The notes under the pieces are model-generated. The model did not search any database. It was not told the DNA's origin and was given only the letters and a program-made list of their open reading frames with translations. Of a stretch of DNA of 9,324 nucleotides, positions 1-7,749 are shown piece by piece; positions within the stretch are counted from its first letter, which is position 1; each line of letters starts with the position of its first letter. The stretch is from Gammaproteobacteria bacterium (GTDB lineage: Bacteria; Pseudomonadota; Gammaproteobacteria; S144-34), in the NCBI GenBank assembly GCA_015487895.1, contig WFOW01000437.1, positions 1 to 9,324 of the forward strand. Reading direction: 5' to 3'. Both the position numbers and the translations under genes were made by a program.

Positions 1-387
1 CTCGAGCTCCAGCGCGAAGAGGTCCGCCGCGCGCCCGGCCACCCGGCACACGGCGCCGCCCCCGAGCCGCAGGCGCATGCCCGGGCGGGGGGCCTTGCTC
101 GCGCGCACGTGGGCGAGCGCCCGGTCCGGGCCCGTGATGCGCTCGACCAGCACCTCCACCGCCCCGCCCGTCTCCTTGCGCCCGAGGAGCCGCGCCGGCA
201 TCACGCGCGTGTCGTTGAAGACCAGCAGGTCCCCGGGTGCCAGCAGCCGCGGCAGGTCGCGGAAGCGGCGGTCGGAGAGCCCGCCGGCCTCGTCCAGCAC
301 CAGCAGGCGGCTGGCGCTGCGCTCGGGCAGCGGCCGCTGGGCGATGAGCTCGGGCGGCAGCTCGTAGTCGAAGTCCTCGAGGCGCAC
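1..387 (-). CDS. queA: S-adenosylmethionine:tRNA ribosyltransferase-isomerase QueA (N-terminal part, cut by window edge)
   Basis: QueA transfers and isomerises the ribosyl part of S-adenosylmethionine onto 7-aminomethyl-7-deazaguanine at the wobble position of tRNAs, giving epoxyqueuosine in queuosine synthesis (family knowledge). The minus-strand translation gives the first 129 residues of a protein usually about 345 long. It starts [20 protein letters not shown], the typical QueA N-terminus, and carries [10 protein letters not shown] at residues 58-67. The frame is open to base 1, so the gene continues outside the window. The start is a GTG at 387-385, chosen because it puts the DFDYELP motif near residue 5 as in the family. 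No convincing Shine-Dalgarno precedes it, and an in-frame GTG at 453-451 is a poorer alternative. It is divergent from tRNA-Leu, and its promoter is probably the TATAGT box at 457-452. Family assignment is secure; the exact start is less so. Confidence 0.95.
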   Translation of the reverse strand, partial: MRLEDFDYELPPELIAQRPLPERSASRLLVLDEAGGLSDRRFRDLPRLLAPGDLLVFNDTRVMPARLLGRKETGGAVEVLVERITGPDRALAHVRASKAPRPGMRLRLGGGAVCRVAGRAADLFALELE

Positions 388-451
388 GGGGCGGCGAAGT
401 GTGGCCGGTGGCGGCCGGCGCGGCAAGCCCGCGCGGCGGCCGGGGCCAGGC

Positions 452-459
452 ACTATACT
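452..459. promoter_or_regulatory. Overlapping divergent -10 boxes for tRNA-Leu and queA
   Basis: The octamer ACTATACT stands out as an AT-rich island in G+C-rich DNA. On the plus strand it gives TATACT (454-459), 5/6 to the sigma-70 -10 consensus, which would start transcription near 466, about 33 nt before the tRNA. The bases after it (ACGCCCCG) form a G+C-rich discriminator, as is usual for stably expressed tRNA promoters, though this means less in G+C-rich DNA. On the minus strand the same bases give TATAGT (457-452), placing a queA start near 445 and a leader of about 58 nt. I see no good -35 box for either direction. Position and spacing are observed; promoter function is inferred. Confidence 0.6.
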
Positions 460-498
460 ACGCCCCGGGGAGGGGAGCCGACGCAGTCACCCCCGCTC

Positions 499-585
499 GC
501 CGGGATGGCGGAACCGGTAGACGCGGCGGACTCAAAATCCGCTGGTGGCGACACCGTGCGAGTTCGAGTCTCGCTCCCGGCACCA
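499..585 (+). tRNA. tRNA-Leu (anticodon CAA, reads UUG)
   Basis: A complete class II tRNA folds by eye. The acceptor stem GCCGGGA (499-505) pairs with TCCCGGC (575-581). The discriminator is A582 and the CCA end is encoded (583-585). The anticodon stem GCGGA/TCCGC (526-530/538-542) encloses a seven-base loop with anticodon CAA at 533-535. A long variable arm has stem GGTG/CACC (544-547/552-555), as expected for leucine tRNAs. The T stem GCGAG/CTCGC (558-562/570-574) closes a TTCGAGT loop. The D-arm region has the usual GGTAGACGC leucine-tRNA look. It is divergent from queA and lies 90 nt upstream of glgP. No T-rich terminator follows it. The encoded CCA fits a gammaproteobacterial gene. Confidence 0.97.
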
Positions 586-610
586 TACCGGACCGGATCC
601 TGACCGGCCA

Positions 611-624
611 CGCGGGCGCCCGCG
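611..624. repeat. Perfect 14-bp G+C palindrome between tRNA-Leu and glgP
   Basis: CGCGGGCGCCCGCG is identical to its reverse complement. It begins 26 nt after the tRNA CCA end and lies about 50 nt before the glgP start. A hairpin could form in RNA, but no T tract follows, so it does not look like an intrinsic terminator. Just before it the pentamer ACCGG occurs three times (587-591, 592-596, 603-607). In DNA this rich in G+C such a palindrome may be chance. The rest of the 586-675 gap shows no AT-rich promoter-like element. Confidence 0.4.
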
Positions 625-665
625 GCGCGGCGCGTGCGCCCGGCCGCGCCCGCCCCCCGGGCCGT

Positions 666-672
666 GGAGGAG
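666..672 (+). promoter_or_regulatory. Ribosome-binding site fixing the glgP start
   Basis: GGAGGAG is a near-perfect Shine-Dalgarno; its GGAGG core is followed by 5 nt before ATG 676. It decides the start in favour of ATG 676 over the in-frame GTG at 634, which would add a proline/alanine-rich 14-residue stretch and has no such site. Confidence 0.8.
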
Positions 673-675
673 CAG

Positions 676-3246
676 ATGAGCGGCAAGCGCTTCAGCCTCG
701 AGATCAGGCCACGCATCCCGGAGCGCCTCGCGCGCCTGGAGGAGCTCGCCAACGACCTGTTCTACTCCTGGGACCGGTCGGTGCGCGGCCTCTTCTTCCG
801 CCTCGACCGCAAGCTGTGGCACGCCTGCGGCCACAACCCCAAGCTCTTCCTGCGGCGCGTCGCCCAGCAGCGCCTCGACGAGGCCGCGGCCGACCGCCTT
901 TTTCTCGAGGAGTACAGCCGCGTCCTCTCGGCCTACGACGCCTACCTCGACGAGCACACCTCGCCCGAGGTCGGCGAGCACCTCGATCCCGAGCGCGACC
1001 TGGTCGCGTACTTCTGCGCCGAGTTCGGGCTGCACGAGAGCCTGCCCATCTACTCCGGCGGCCTCGGGATCCTGGCCGGCGACCACTGCAAGGCGGCGAG
1101 CGACCTGGGCCTGCCCTTCGTCGCCGTCGGGCTGCTCTACCGCCAGGGCTACTTCACCCAGACCATCGACGGCCACGGCAACCAGATCGCCCACTACACG
1201 CCGACGGACTTCGACCAGCTCCCCATCGAGCCGGCGCGCGGGCCCGACGGGCGCGAGCTGCACGTGCGCGTGGCCCTGCCGGGGCGCGAGGTGGCCGTGC
1301 GCATCTGGCACGCCAAGGCCGGCCACACCGATCTCTACCTGCTCGACACCGACCTGCCCGAGAACAGCGAGCAGGACCGCGCCATCACCTACCAGCTTTA
1401 CGGCGGCGACACCCACACGCGCATCCAGCAGGAGATCGTGCTCGGCATCGGGGGGGTGCGCGCGCTGCGCGCCCTGGGGCTGGAACCCACCGTCTGGCAC
1501 GTCAACGAGGGGCACGCCGCCTTCCAGGTGCTCGAGCGCTGCCGCGAGCTGGTCGCGGACGGCCTGGACTTCGACTCCGCCCTGGAGCGCACCGCCGCCG
1601 CCACGGTCTTCACCACGCACACCCCGGTGCCCGCGGGCCACGACATCTTCGACCACGCCCTCATGCACGAGTACTTCGCCGGCTTCGCCGAGGCGCTCGG
1701 CATCGGCATGGAGGCCCTGCTCGAGCTCGGCTCGAGCCCGGCCAACCAGGGCGGCTTCAACATGACGGCGCTGGCCCTGCGCGGCTCGCGCTTCCACAAC
1801 GGCGTGAGCCGCATCCACGGCGGCGTCGCCTCGCGCATGGAGGCCTATGTCTGGCCCGAGGTGCCGCCGGAGGAGAACCCCATCGGCCACGTGACCAACG
1901 GCGTGCACGTGCCCACCTTCCTCGCGCGCGAATGGGCGGGGCTGCTCGACATGCGCCTCGGCAGCGAGTGGCGCAACGAGCTGCTCAACGAGCGCTTCTG
2001 GGAGCGCGTGGACGAGATCCCGGACCACACCTTCTGGAGCCTGCGCCAGTCGCTCAAGGCCGAGCTGCTCGAGGAGGTGCGCCGCCGCGCGGTGCGCCAG
2101 CACCGGCGCAACGGCCTCAGCCCCACGCAGATCGAGCGCCTGACGCGCCTGCTGAGCGGCAGCCACATGGACATCCTGACCATCGGCTTCGCGCGCCGCT
2201 TCGCCACCTACAAGCGCGCCACGCTCCTCTTCAGCGACCCCGAGCGCCTCGCGCGCCTGCTCAACGACCCCGAGCGCCCGGTGCTGATCATCTTCGCCGG
2301 CAAGGCCCACCCCAACGACCTGCCGGGCCAGCACCTCATCCAGGTGGTCCACGACTTCTCGCGCCGGCCCGAGTTCGAGGGGCGCATCGTGCTGCTGGAG
2401 GGCTACGACCTGGCGCTGGCGCGCAAGCTGGTCACGGGCGTGGACGTGTGGCTCAACACCCCGGAGCACCCGCTCGAGGCCTCCGGCACCTCGGGCCAGA
2501 AGGCGGGCCTCAACGGCGTGGTCAACCTCAGCGTGCTCGACGGCTGGTGGGGCGAGGGCTACACCGGCGACAACGGCTGGGCCATCACGCCCCACGGACC
2601 CGAGTTCGACGCCGCCTTCCGCAACCAGGAGGAGGGGCGCGAGCTGCTCGACATCCTCGAGCACCGCGTGATCCCGCTCTACTTCGAGCGCAACAGCCAC
2701 GGCTACCCCACGGGCTGGGTGCAGCTTTCCAAGCGCTCGATGAAGACCATCCTGCCGCGCTTCAACGCCCAGCGCATGGTCATGGACTACGTGCGCGACT
2801 ACTACGGCCCCGCCGCGCGCCAGGGGCGGCTGCTCGCCGCAGACGAGGGCCGCCCGGCGCGCCAGCTCGCCGCCTGGAAGCGCCGTGTGGCGCGCGTGTG
2901 GCCGCGCGTGCGCCTGCGGATGCTGGAGGCGCCGCCCGCGCAGATCGCCGCGGGCCAGAGCCTGCCGCTGCGCGTGGCCGCCCGGCTCGACGCGCTCGGG
3001 CCCGAGGACGTGCGCGTCGAGTGCCTGGTCGGGCGCGAGGACCCGGACACGGGCGAGCTCAAGGTGCGCGAGCGCCACCTGCTCGTCCCGGGCGAGCGCC
3101 TCGGCGAGGACGAGGTCGCCTTCGCCATCGACCTGCAGCCGCAGCTCCCGGGCCTGGTCCACTACCGCGTGCGCATGTACCCCTACCACCCGCTGCTGTG
3201 CCACCCCTTCGAGGTCGGCCGCATGGTCTGGGTCGAGGAGGGCTGA
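676..3246 (+). CDS. glgP: Alpha-glucan (glycogen) phosphorylase, DUF3417-containing type
   Basis: This 856-residue enzyme releases glucose-1-phosphate from non-reducing ends of alpha-1,4-glucan in the cytoplasm. It begins MSGKRFSLEIRPRIPERL and has a DUF3417-like region over about residues 10-110 (LANDLFYSWDRSVRGLF). The catalytic part follows, with FCAEFGLHESLPIYSGGLGI (about 113-132), HVNEGHAAF (from 275), HTPVPAGHD (315-323) and FATYKRA (about 509-515). The pyridoxal-phosphate motif is EASGTSGQKAGLNG, with the presumed Schiff-base lysine at K609. A C-terminal module (about 745-856) ends in YPYHPLLCHPFEVGRMVW. This pattern is the shorter bacterial/archaeal alpha-glucan phosphorylase group rather than the E. 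coli GlgP/MalP group, so the symbol is by function. The preferred substrate (glycogen or maltodextrin) cannot be read from sequence. The gene lies 90 nt after tRNA-Leu with no clear promoter of its own and ends 9 bp from the converging malQ. Confidence 0.95.
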   Translation: MSGKRFSLEIRPRIPERLARLEELANDLFYSWDRSVRGLFFRLDRKLWHACGHNPKLFLRRVAQQRLDEAAADRLFLEEYSRVLSAYDAYLDEHTSPEVGEHLDPERDLVAYFCAEFGLHESLPIYSGGLGILAGDHCKAASDLGLPFVAVGLLYRQGYFTQTIDGHGNQIAHYTPTDFDQLPIEPARGPDGRELHVRVALPGREVAVRIWHAKAGHTDLYLLDTDLPENSEQDRAITYQLYGGDTHTRIQQEIVLGIGGVRALRALGLEPTVWHVNEGHAAFQVLERCRELVADGLDFDSALERTAAATVFTTHTPVPAGHDIFDHALMHEYFAGFAEALGIGMEALLELGSSPANQGGFNMTALALRGSRFHNGVSRIHGGVASRMEAYVWPEVPPEENPIGHVTNGVHVPTFLAREWAGLLDMRLGSEWRNELLNERFWERVDEIPDHTFWSLRQSLKAELLEEVRRRAVRQHRRNGLSPTQIERLTRLLSGSHMDILTIGFARRFATYKRATLLFSDPERLARLLNDPERPVLIIFAGKAHPNDLPGQHLIQVVHDFSRRPEFEGRIVLLEGYDLALARKLVTGVDVWLNTPEHPLEASGTSGQKAGLNGVVNLSVLDGWWGEGYTGDNGWAITPHGPEFDAAFRNQEEGRELLDILEHRVIPLYFERNSHGYPTGWVQLSKRSMKTILPRFNAQRMVMDYVRDYYGPAARQGRLLAADEGRPARQLAAWKRRVARVWPRVRLRMLEAPPAQIAAGQSLPLRVAARLDALGPEDVRVECLVGREDPDTGELKVRERHLLVPGERLGEDEVAFAIDLQPQLPGLVHYRVRMYPYHPLLCHPFEVGRMVWVEEG

Positions 3247-3255
3247 ACGCGCCCC

Positions 3256-4734
3256 TCAGGCGAGGCGCCCGTAGAGGCCGAGCAGGCCGCGCAGGCGCGC
3301 GGCGAGGTCCGGCGGCACCTGCTCCCACTGGAAGCGCCAGCGCCAGTTGCCCTCGGCGCGGCCCGGGCGGTTCATGCGCGCCTCGCCGCCGAGGCCGAGC
3401 GCGTCCTGCATGGGGATCACCGCGAGCCGCGCCACCGAGGCGAGCGCCATGCGCACCAGCGGCCACGGCATCTCGCCGGCGGCGCCGCCCAGGTAGGCCT
3501 CGAGGTGGGCGCGCGCGCCCGCATCGAGCGTCGCATGCCAGCCCACCGTGGTGTCGTTGTCGTGCGTGCCGGTGTAGACGACGGCGTGGGGGACGTGGTT
3601 GTGGGGCAGGTGCGGGTTGGCCGCATCGCCCCCGAAGGCGAACTGCAGCACGCGCATGCCCGGCAGGCCGAAGCGCTCGCGCAGGGCCTCGACCTCGGGC
3701 GTGATGACGCCGAGGTCCTCGGCCACCAGCGGGAGCCCCCCGAGGGCCCGGCGCAGGCGCTCGAGCAGGCGCGCGCCCGGCGCCGGCACCCAGCGGCCCT
3801 CCATGGCGGTGCGGGCGCCGGCCGGGATCTCCCAGCAGGCCTCCAGACCGCGGAAGTGGTCGATGCGCACGAGGTCGAAGCGCGCGAGCTGGGTGCGCAG
3901 GCGCTCCACCCACCAGCGGAAGCGCTCGCGCTCGTGCGCCTCCCATTCGTAGAGCGGGTTGCCCCAGAGCTGGCCGGTCTCCGAGAAGTAGTCCGGCGGC
4001 ACGCCCGCGACCCGCGTGGGACGCCCTTCGGCGTCGAGGGCGAAGAGCGCGCGGTGTGCCCACACGTCGGCGCTGTCGAGGGCGACGAACAGCGGCAGGT
4101 CGCCGAAGAGCAGGATGCCGCGCGCGCGCGCCGCCGCGCGCAGCGCCTGCCACTGGCGCTCGAAGACGAACTGCACGTGGCGGTGCCGCGCCATGGCGCG
4201 GGCGTGCGCGCGCCGCGCCGCGCGCAGGGCCCGGGGCTCGCGGTCGCGCAGCGGCGCCGGCCACTCCCACCAAGGCGCCCCGCCGTGGGCCTCGCGCAGG
4301 GCCGCGAACAGCGCCCAGTCCTCGAGCCAGCCGCGCGCGGCGCGCTCGAAGGCCGCGCGCGCGGCGCGCAGGGTCTCGGGCGCCTCGGCCTCGAAGCGCG
4401 CGAGCGCCTCCTCCGCCCACTCGCCGTCGACGGTGACGGAATCGTCCGCGGGCGGGCCGAGGCCCTCCTCCCCCGCCGTTCCGGCGCTCACCAGCGCCGG
4501 CTCGCCCGCGTGCGAGGACAGCGCCTGGTAGGGCGAGCCGTCGCCGTGCACCGGGCCGAGCGGCAGGAGCTGCCACACCGTGAAGCCGCCGGCGGCGAGC
4601 CAGTCGAGGAAGTGGTGCGCGGCGGCGCCGATGCGCCCCTGCGGGCCCGGGCCGGGCAGCGAGGTCGCGTGCAGCAGAACGCCCGCCCGGCGGCGTGCGA
4701 GCGCGGGCGGGGCTTGCGGCGGGCGGCCCTCCAC
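3256..4734 (-). CDS. malQ: 4-alpha-glucanotransferase (amylomaltase, GH77)
   Basis: MalQ disproportionates maltodextrins, moving glucan segments between chains and releasing glucose, so that short products of phosphorolysis become substrate again. The 492-residue protein is close to the about 500-residue Thermus-type amylomaltase and lacks the long N-terminal extension of E. coli MalQ. It starts near RAGVLLHATSLPGPGPQGRI and has SPYQALSSHAGEPALVS (about 67-83). All three GH77 catalytic positions are present: nucleophile D292 in VRIDHFRG, acid/base E339 in VAEDLGVITPEV, and D392 in YTGTHDNDTTVGW. GNPLYEWEAHE (258-268) and MNRPG (454-458) also fit. The start is GTG at 4734-4732, one base after the TGA of the GH57 gene, with no other in-frame ATG/GTG before the conserved region. 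It is the last gene of the glgC operon and is probably translated by coupling. Family is secure. Confidence 0.96.
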   Translation of the reverse strand: MEGRPPQAPPALARRRAGVLLHATSLPGPGPQGRIGAAAHHFLDWLAAGGFTVWQLLPLGPVHGDGSPYQALSSHAGEPALVSAGTAGEEGLGPPADDSVTVDGEWAEEALARFEAEAPETLRAARAAFERAARGWLEDWALFAALREAHGGAPWWEWPAPLRDREPRALRAARRAHARAMARHRHVQFVFERQWQALRAAARARGILLFGDLPLFVALDSADVWAHRALFALDAEGRPTRVAGVPPDYFSETGQLWGNPLYEWEAHERERFRWWVERLRTQLARFDLVRIDHFRGLEACWEIPAGARTAMEGRWVPAPGARLLERLRRALGGLPLVAEDLGVITPEVEALRERFGLPGMRVLQFAFGGDAANPHLPHNHVPHAVVYTGTHDNDTTVGWHATLDAGARAHLEAYLGGAAGEMPWPLVRMALASVARLAVIPMQDALGLGGEARMNRPGRAEGNWRWRFQWEQVPPDLAARLRGLLGLYGRLA

Positions 4735-4735
4735 C

Positions 4736-6433
4736 TCAGCCCGAGGCGGTCTCGCCGGCGCGGCGCATGACCCCGCCGAGCTGCGGGCGGCCGCGGCCGT
4801 GGGTGAAGGCGCGCCCGAGCGCGTCCGGCGGCTCGAGCCCCAGCATCTGGTAGAGGTTCGCCAGGTGCATGCGGAACAGCCGCTCGAAGTCGCTCACCGT
4901 CTCGGCGGGGTTGTAGTCGCCGAACCACCAGAACCAGTCCGAGCCCTCGCAGGCGGCAAGCTGGTGCTCGAGCCGCTCGCGCCGCGCCGGGTCCGTGACG
5001 CGCGCGGCGTGCGCGTCCCAGGCGCGCTTGGCGTCGACCAGCAGCTCCCAGCCGCGGTTCTTGTCGGGATCGCCGATCCAGGTCGAGAGCGTGCCGTAGA
5101 CCCAGCTCCCCGCCACCACGCCCTCGAGCGGCTCCGGCGCGTCGTCGGGGCCCAGGCAGTCGGCGAAGGTGACGGGCTCGAGCGCAGGATGCTCGGCGAG
5201 GCCGCGGTAGAGGGCCCGCAGGAACCAGTAGCCGTTCTCGGGGTAGTGCTCCCAGGCGTTCTCGCCGTCGAGGATGATGGGCACGATGCCGCCCGGACAC
5301 TCCGCGGCGATGCGCGCGAGGTGCCCCAGGAGGTCGGCCACGGCGTCGTCGGCGTGCCAGCCCGAGTAGGTGAAGCCGATCAGGTCCGAGAGCCCGTCGT
5401 CGCGGAAGAAGCAGGCGAGGCTGCCGTCGCGCAGGCGCCACGGCCGGTAGAGGTTGCGCGCCGAGGGCTCCAGCCCGGCGCGCGCGAGGCTGTTGCGCAG
5501 CACGTTCTGCCCCGAGGCCGCCCAGCGGAAGCCGTGCGCCTCGAGCAGGCGCAGGGTCTCGTCGCTGATCGCCCCTTCCGAGGGCCAGCACCCGGCGGGC
5601 GCGCGCCCGAAGGCGTCCTCGAAGGCGGCACGCCCGGTCTCGAGATGCCAGCGCGCGCGCTCGAGCCCGCCGGGGTAGCGCTCGGCGCGCGGCAGCGGCG
5701 CATCCGGCATGGCCTCGCGCGCGCTGGTCAGATCCAGCAGCAGCGGCAGGATCGGGTGGGCGTGCGGGCTCATGGCGAGCTCCACCTGGCCGCGCTCGGA
5801 GAGCGCGCGGTAGCGCGGCACCACGTCGGCGAGGAGCTCGCCGATGAGCGCGAGGAGCTCGCGGCGGTCGTGCAGCGAGTAGCTCGCCTCCTTCTCCATC
5901 AGGCGCCGCGCGCGCGCGTCGCTGCGGCGCACCGTCTCGCCCAGCCAGGCGAGGTGGTACCACACCAGCAGGTCGGCGAGGTACTGGTCGTCGACGTAGG
6001 CGAGCGCGTCCGGGTGGGCGAGCAGCCAGCGGCCCATCTCGGCCAGGCGCAGGTAGGGCGGGAAGCGGCGGATCATGCGCTCCTCGTTGGCGCGCAGGCA
6101 GGCGCGCACGAGGCCGGCGCGCGGCGCGATGGCCGTGGGCAGCGCCGCGCGCGCGAGCGCCGCGAGCAGCGGGTCGCGCAGCGGGCGCTCGCCGCGCAGG
6201 AAGCCGCGCACCTGCGCGGCGTAGTCGGCGAGCTGCACCAGCAGCACCGGCGCGAAGTTGACCACGGCCCGCGCGCGCGGCTCGGCCTCGAGGTGCGCGG
6301 CCATGTCCACGTAGTCCTTGACGGCGTGGAGGTAGGTCCAGGGGAGCTGGTGCTCGCCCGTGGCGAGGTCGCGGTAGTCGGGCTGGTGCATGTGCCAGCA
6401 CAGCACCACCCGCAGCGGGCGCTCAGCGGGCAT
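4736..6433 (-). CDS. GH57 family alpha-glucan-active glycoside hydrolase/transferase, specificity unknown
   Basis: This 565-residue protein belongs to glycoside hydrolase family 57, a retaining family including alpha-amylases, amylopullulanases, 4-alpha-glucanotransferases and branching enzymes. The N-terminal family signature is CWHMHQPDY (HQP at 16-18). [13 protein letters not shown] (220-232) matches the second conserved block. [12 protein letters not shown] (281-292) carries E286, the expected nucleophile, and [16 protein letters not shown] (386-401) carries D389, the expected acid. [14 protein letters not shown] (498-511) resembles amylopullulanase-like members as I recall them. There is no signal peptide, so it should act in the cytoplasm on stored glucan. 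ATG 6433 is chosen because the HMHQP motif then falls at residue 14; longer frames only run back through glgC. It overlaps the glgC end by 11 nt and is followed one base later by malQ. With GH13 GlgB next door and no glgX in view, a debranching or alpha-amylase-like role is plausible but unproven. Confidence 0.9.
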   Translation of the reverse strand: MPAERPLRVVLCWHMHQPDYRDLATGEHQLPWTYLHAVKDYVDMAAHLEAEPRARAVVNFAPVLLVQLADYAAQVRGFLRGERPLRDPLLAALARAALPTAIAPRAGLVRACLRANEERMIRRFPPYLRLAEMGRWLLAHPDALAYVDDQYLADLLVWYHLAWLGETVRRSDARARRLMEKEASYSLHDRRELLALIGELLADVVPRYRALSERGQVELAMSPHAHPILPLLLDLTSAREAMPDAPLPRAERYPGGLERARWHLETGRAAFEDAFGRAPAGCWPSEGAISDETLRLLEAHGFRWAASGQNVLRNSLARAGLEPSARNLYRPWRLRDGSLACFFRDDGLSDLIGFTYSGWHADDAVADLLGHLARIAAECPGGIVPIILDGENAWEHYPENGYWFLRALYRGLAEHPALEPVTFADCLGPDDAPEPLEGVVAGSWVYGTLSTWIGDPDKNRGWELLVDAKRAWDAHAARVTDPARRERLEHQLAACEGSDWFWWFGDYNPAETVSDFERLFRMHLANLYQMLGLEPPDALGRAFTHGRGRPQLGGVMRRAGETASG

Positions 6434-7694
6434 AGTGCAGGCGCTGTCCGAGCATGTCGGGGCTGACCAGCACCACCCCGCCCTCGGTGACGTGGAAGCG
6501 GCGCGCGTCCTCGTCCGGGTCCTCGCCGATGACCGTCCCCGGCGGGATGCGGCAGCCCTTGTCGATGACCGCACGCCGGATGCGCGCGTTCCGGCCTATG
6601 TCCACGTTCGGCAGCACCACCGAGTCCACCACCTCGGCGTAGGAGTGCACGCGCACGTTGGAGAAGAGCAGCGAGTGGCGCACGGTGGCGCCCGAGATCA
6701 CGCAGCCGCCCGAGACCATGGAGTCCACGGCAAGGCCGCGCCGCTCCGGGTCGTCGAACACGAACTTCGCCGGCGGGAGCTGCTCCTGGTAGGTCCAGAT
6801 GGGCCACTCCTGGTCGTAGAGGTTGAGCTCGGGGGTGACGCCGATCAGCTCGAGGTTGGCCTGCCAGAAGGCGTCCACCGTGCCGACGTCGCGCCAGTAG
6901 GCCTGGGCCCCCTTCTGCACGTCGCGGAAGGGGTAGGCCACGACGCGGTAGCGCTCGATCACGGAAGGGATGATGTCGCGCCCGAAGTCGTGGGTGGAGC
7001 CCGGCATGTCGGCGTCCTTGATGAGCTGCTCGAACAGGAAGGGCGTGTTGAAGACGTAGATGCCCATGGAGGCGAGCGCCATGCCGGGCTTGCCCGGGAT
7101 GGGCTCGGGACGGTCGGGCTTTTCGGTGAAGCGCACGATGCGGCCCTCGTCGTCCACGGACATGACGCCGAAGGCGCGCGCCTTGTCGAGCGGGACCTCG
7201 ATGCAGCCCACCGTGAGGTCGGCCTCGCGCTCGACGTGGTGGGCGATCATGGCCCCGTAGTCCATCTTGTAGATGTGGTCGCCGGCCAGGATGAGCACGT
7301 AGGTCGGCCCGTGGCCGCGGATGATGTCGAGGTTCTGGTAGACGGCGTCGGCGGTGCCCGCGTACCAGGAGGTCTCGATGCGCTGCTGCGCCGGCAGGAT
7401 CTCGACGAACTCGCCGAACTCGCCGCGCAGGAAGCTCCACCCGCGCTGGATGTGGACGATGAGCGAGTGCGCCTTGTACTGGGTGAGGACGCCGATGCGG
7501 CGGATGCCGGAGTTGACGCAGTTCGAGAGCGGGAAGTCGATGATGCGGAACTTGCCGCCGAAGGGCACCGCCGGCTTGGCGCGCCACATGGTCAGGTGCT
7601 TGAGGCGCGATCCGCGCCCGCCGGCGAGGATGAGCGCGAGGGTCTCGCGCGTCAGCCGGCTGACGAAGCGCGGGTCGTCCTGGTAGGCGGCCAT
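6423..7694 (-). CDS. glgC: Glucose-1-phosphate adenylyltransferase (ADP-glucose pyrophosphorylase)
   Basis: GlgC makes ADP-glucose and pyrophosphate from ATP and glucose-1-phosphate, the committed and allosterically controlled step of bacterial glycogen synthesis. The 423-residue protein closely matches E. coli GlgC (431). The nucleotide-binding signature [11 protein letters not shown] is at 21-31. [21 protein letters not shown] follows, with K40 matching the E. coli fructose-1,6-bisphosphate site K39. [12 protein letters not shown] (110-121), [10 protein letters not shown] (137-146, with the likely catalytic D139), FTEKP (189-193, K192 matching the glucose-1-phosphate lysine) and HDFGRDIIP (235-243) are present. 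A left-handed beta-helix region ([20 protein letters not shown]) leads to an E. coli-like end, [20 protein letters not shown] activation and AMP inhibition are therefore likely, by family knowledge. ATG 7694 is preferred over GTG 7742 because of a GAGGAG site and fit to the family. It is the first gene of the operon and divergent from glgB. Confidence 0.97.
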   Translation of the reverse strand: MAAYQDDPRFVSRLTRETLALILAGGRGSRLKHLTMWRAKPAVPFGGKFRIIDFPLSNCVNSGIRRIGVLTQYKAHSLIVHIQRGWSFLRGEFGEFVEILPAQQRIETSWYAGTADAVYQNLDIIRGHGPTYVLILAGDHIYKMDYGAMIAHHVEREADLTVGCIEVPLDKARAFGVMSVDDEGRIVRFTEKPDRPEPIPGKPGMALASMGIYVFNTPFLFEQLIKDADMPGSTHDFGRDIIPSVIERYRVVAYPFRDVQKGAQAYWRDVGTVDAFWQANLELIGVTPELNLYDQEWPIWTYQEQLPPAKFVFDDPERRGLAVDSMVSGGCVISGATVRHSLLFSNVRVHSYAEVVDSVVLPNVDIGRNARIRRAVIDKGCRIPPGTVIGEDPDEDARRFHVTEGGVVLVSPDMLGQRLHYAR

Positions 7695-7705
7695 CGCTCG
7701 GCCTG

Positions 7706-7711
7706 CTCCTC
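7706..7711 (-). promoter_or_regulatory. Ribosome-binding site of glgC
   Basis: On the minus strand GAGGAG lies 11 nt before ATG 7694, a little long but the only purine-rich site in the leader. It supports ATG 7694 as the start. Confidence 0.55.
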
Positions 7712-7749
7712 GTGGCTGGCGGTCCCGGTTGCGGCTGGCCACCCGCGGA

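Noticed and set aside
532..3204. An antisense open frame of about 890 codons opposite glgP, running into the tRNA-Leu gene.
   Set aside because: It mirrors the codon positions of glgP, its valine/leucine/alanine/glutamate-rich product shows no family motif, and stop codons are rare in every frame here.
3247..3285. A possible GCGCC/GGCGC hairpin near the glgP/malQ junction as a shared two-way terminator.
   Set aside because: The stem is short with a long loop and there is no T tract on either strand, so it lacks the features of an intrinsic terminator.
399..3704. A very long plus-strand open frame (about 1,100 codons) overlapping tRNA-Leu, glgP and the malQ 3' end.
   Set aside because: Its translation is low-complexity proline/arginine/alanine/glycine, it crosses a tRNA and two well-identified genes, and it is the expected stop-free shadow of G+C-rich coding DNA.
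4119..4131. Alternating CG runs, (CG)6 at 4119-4130 and again at 5907-5918, with possible Z-DNA character.
   Set aside because: Both lie inside coding sequence where alanine/arginine codons in a G+C-rich genome produce them; nothing suggests a separate function.
4488..6466. Long open frames on both strands over the GH57 and malQ 5' region (4488-6401 minus, 4580-6466 plus).
   Set aside because: Both are other-frame shadows of the GH57 gene, which carries all the recognisable family motifs; the shadow products are low complexity.
6434..6574. A 47-residue N-terminal extension of the GH57 protein back to 6574.
   Set aside because: It lies wholly within glgC in another frame and is arginine/serine-rich without homology; ATG 6433 puts the HMHQP motif at the usual place.
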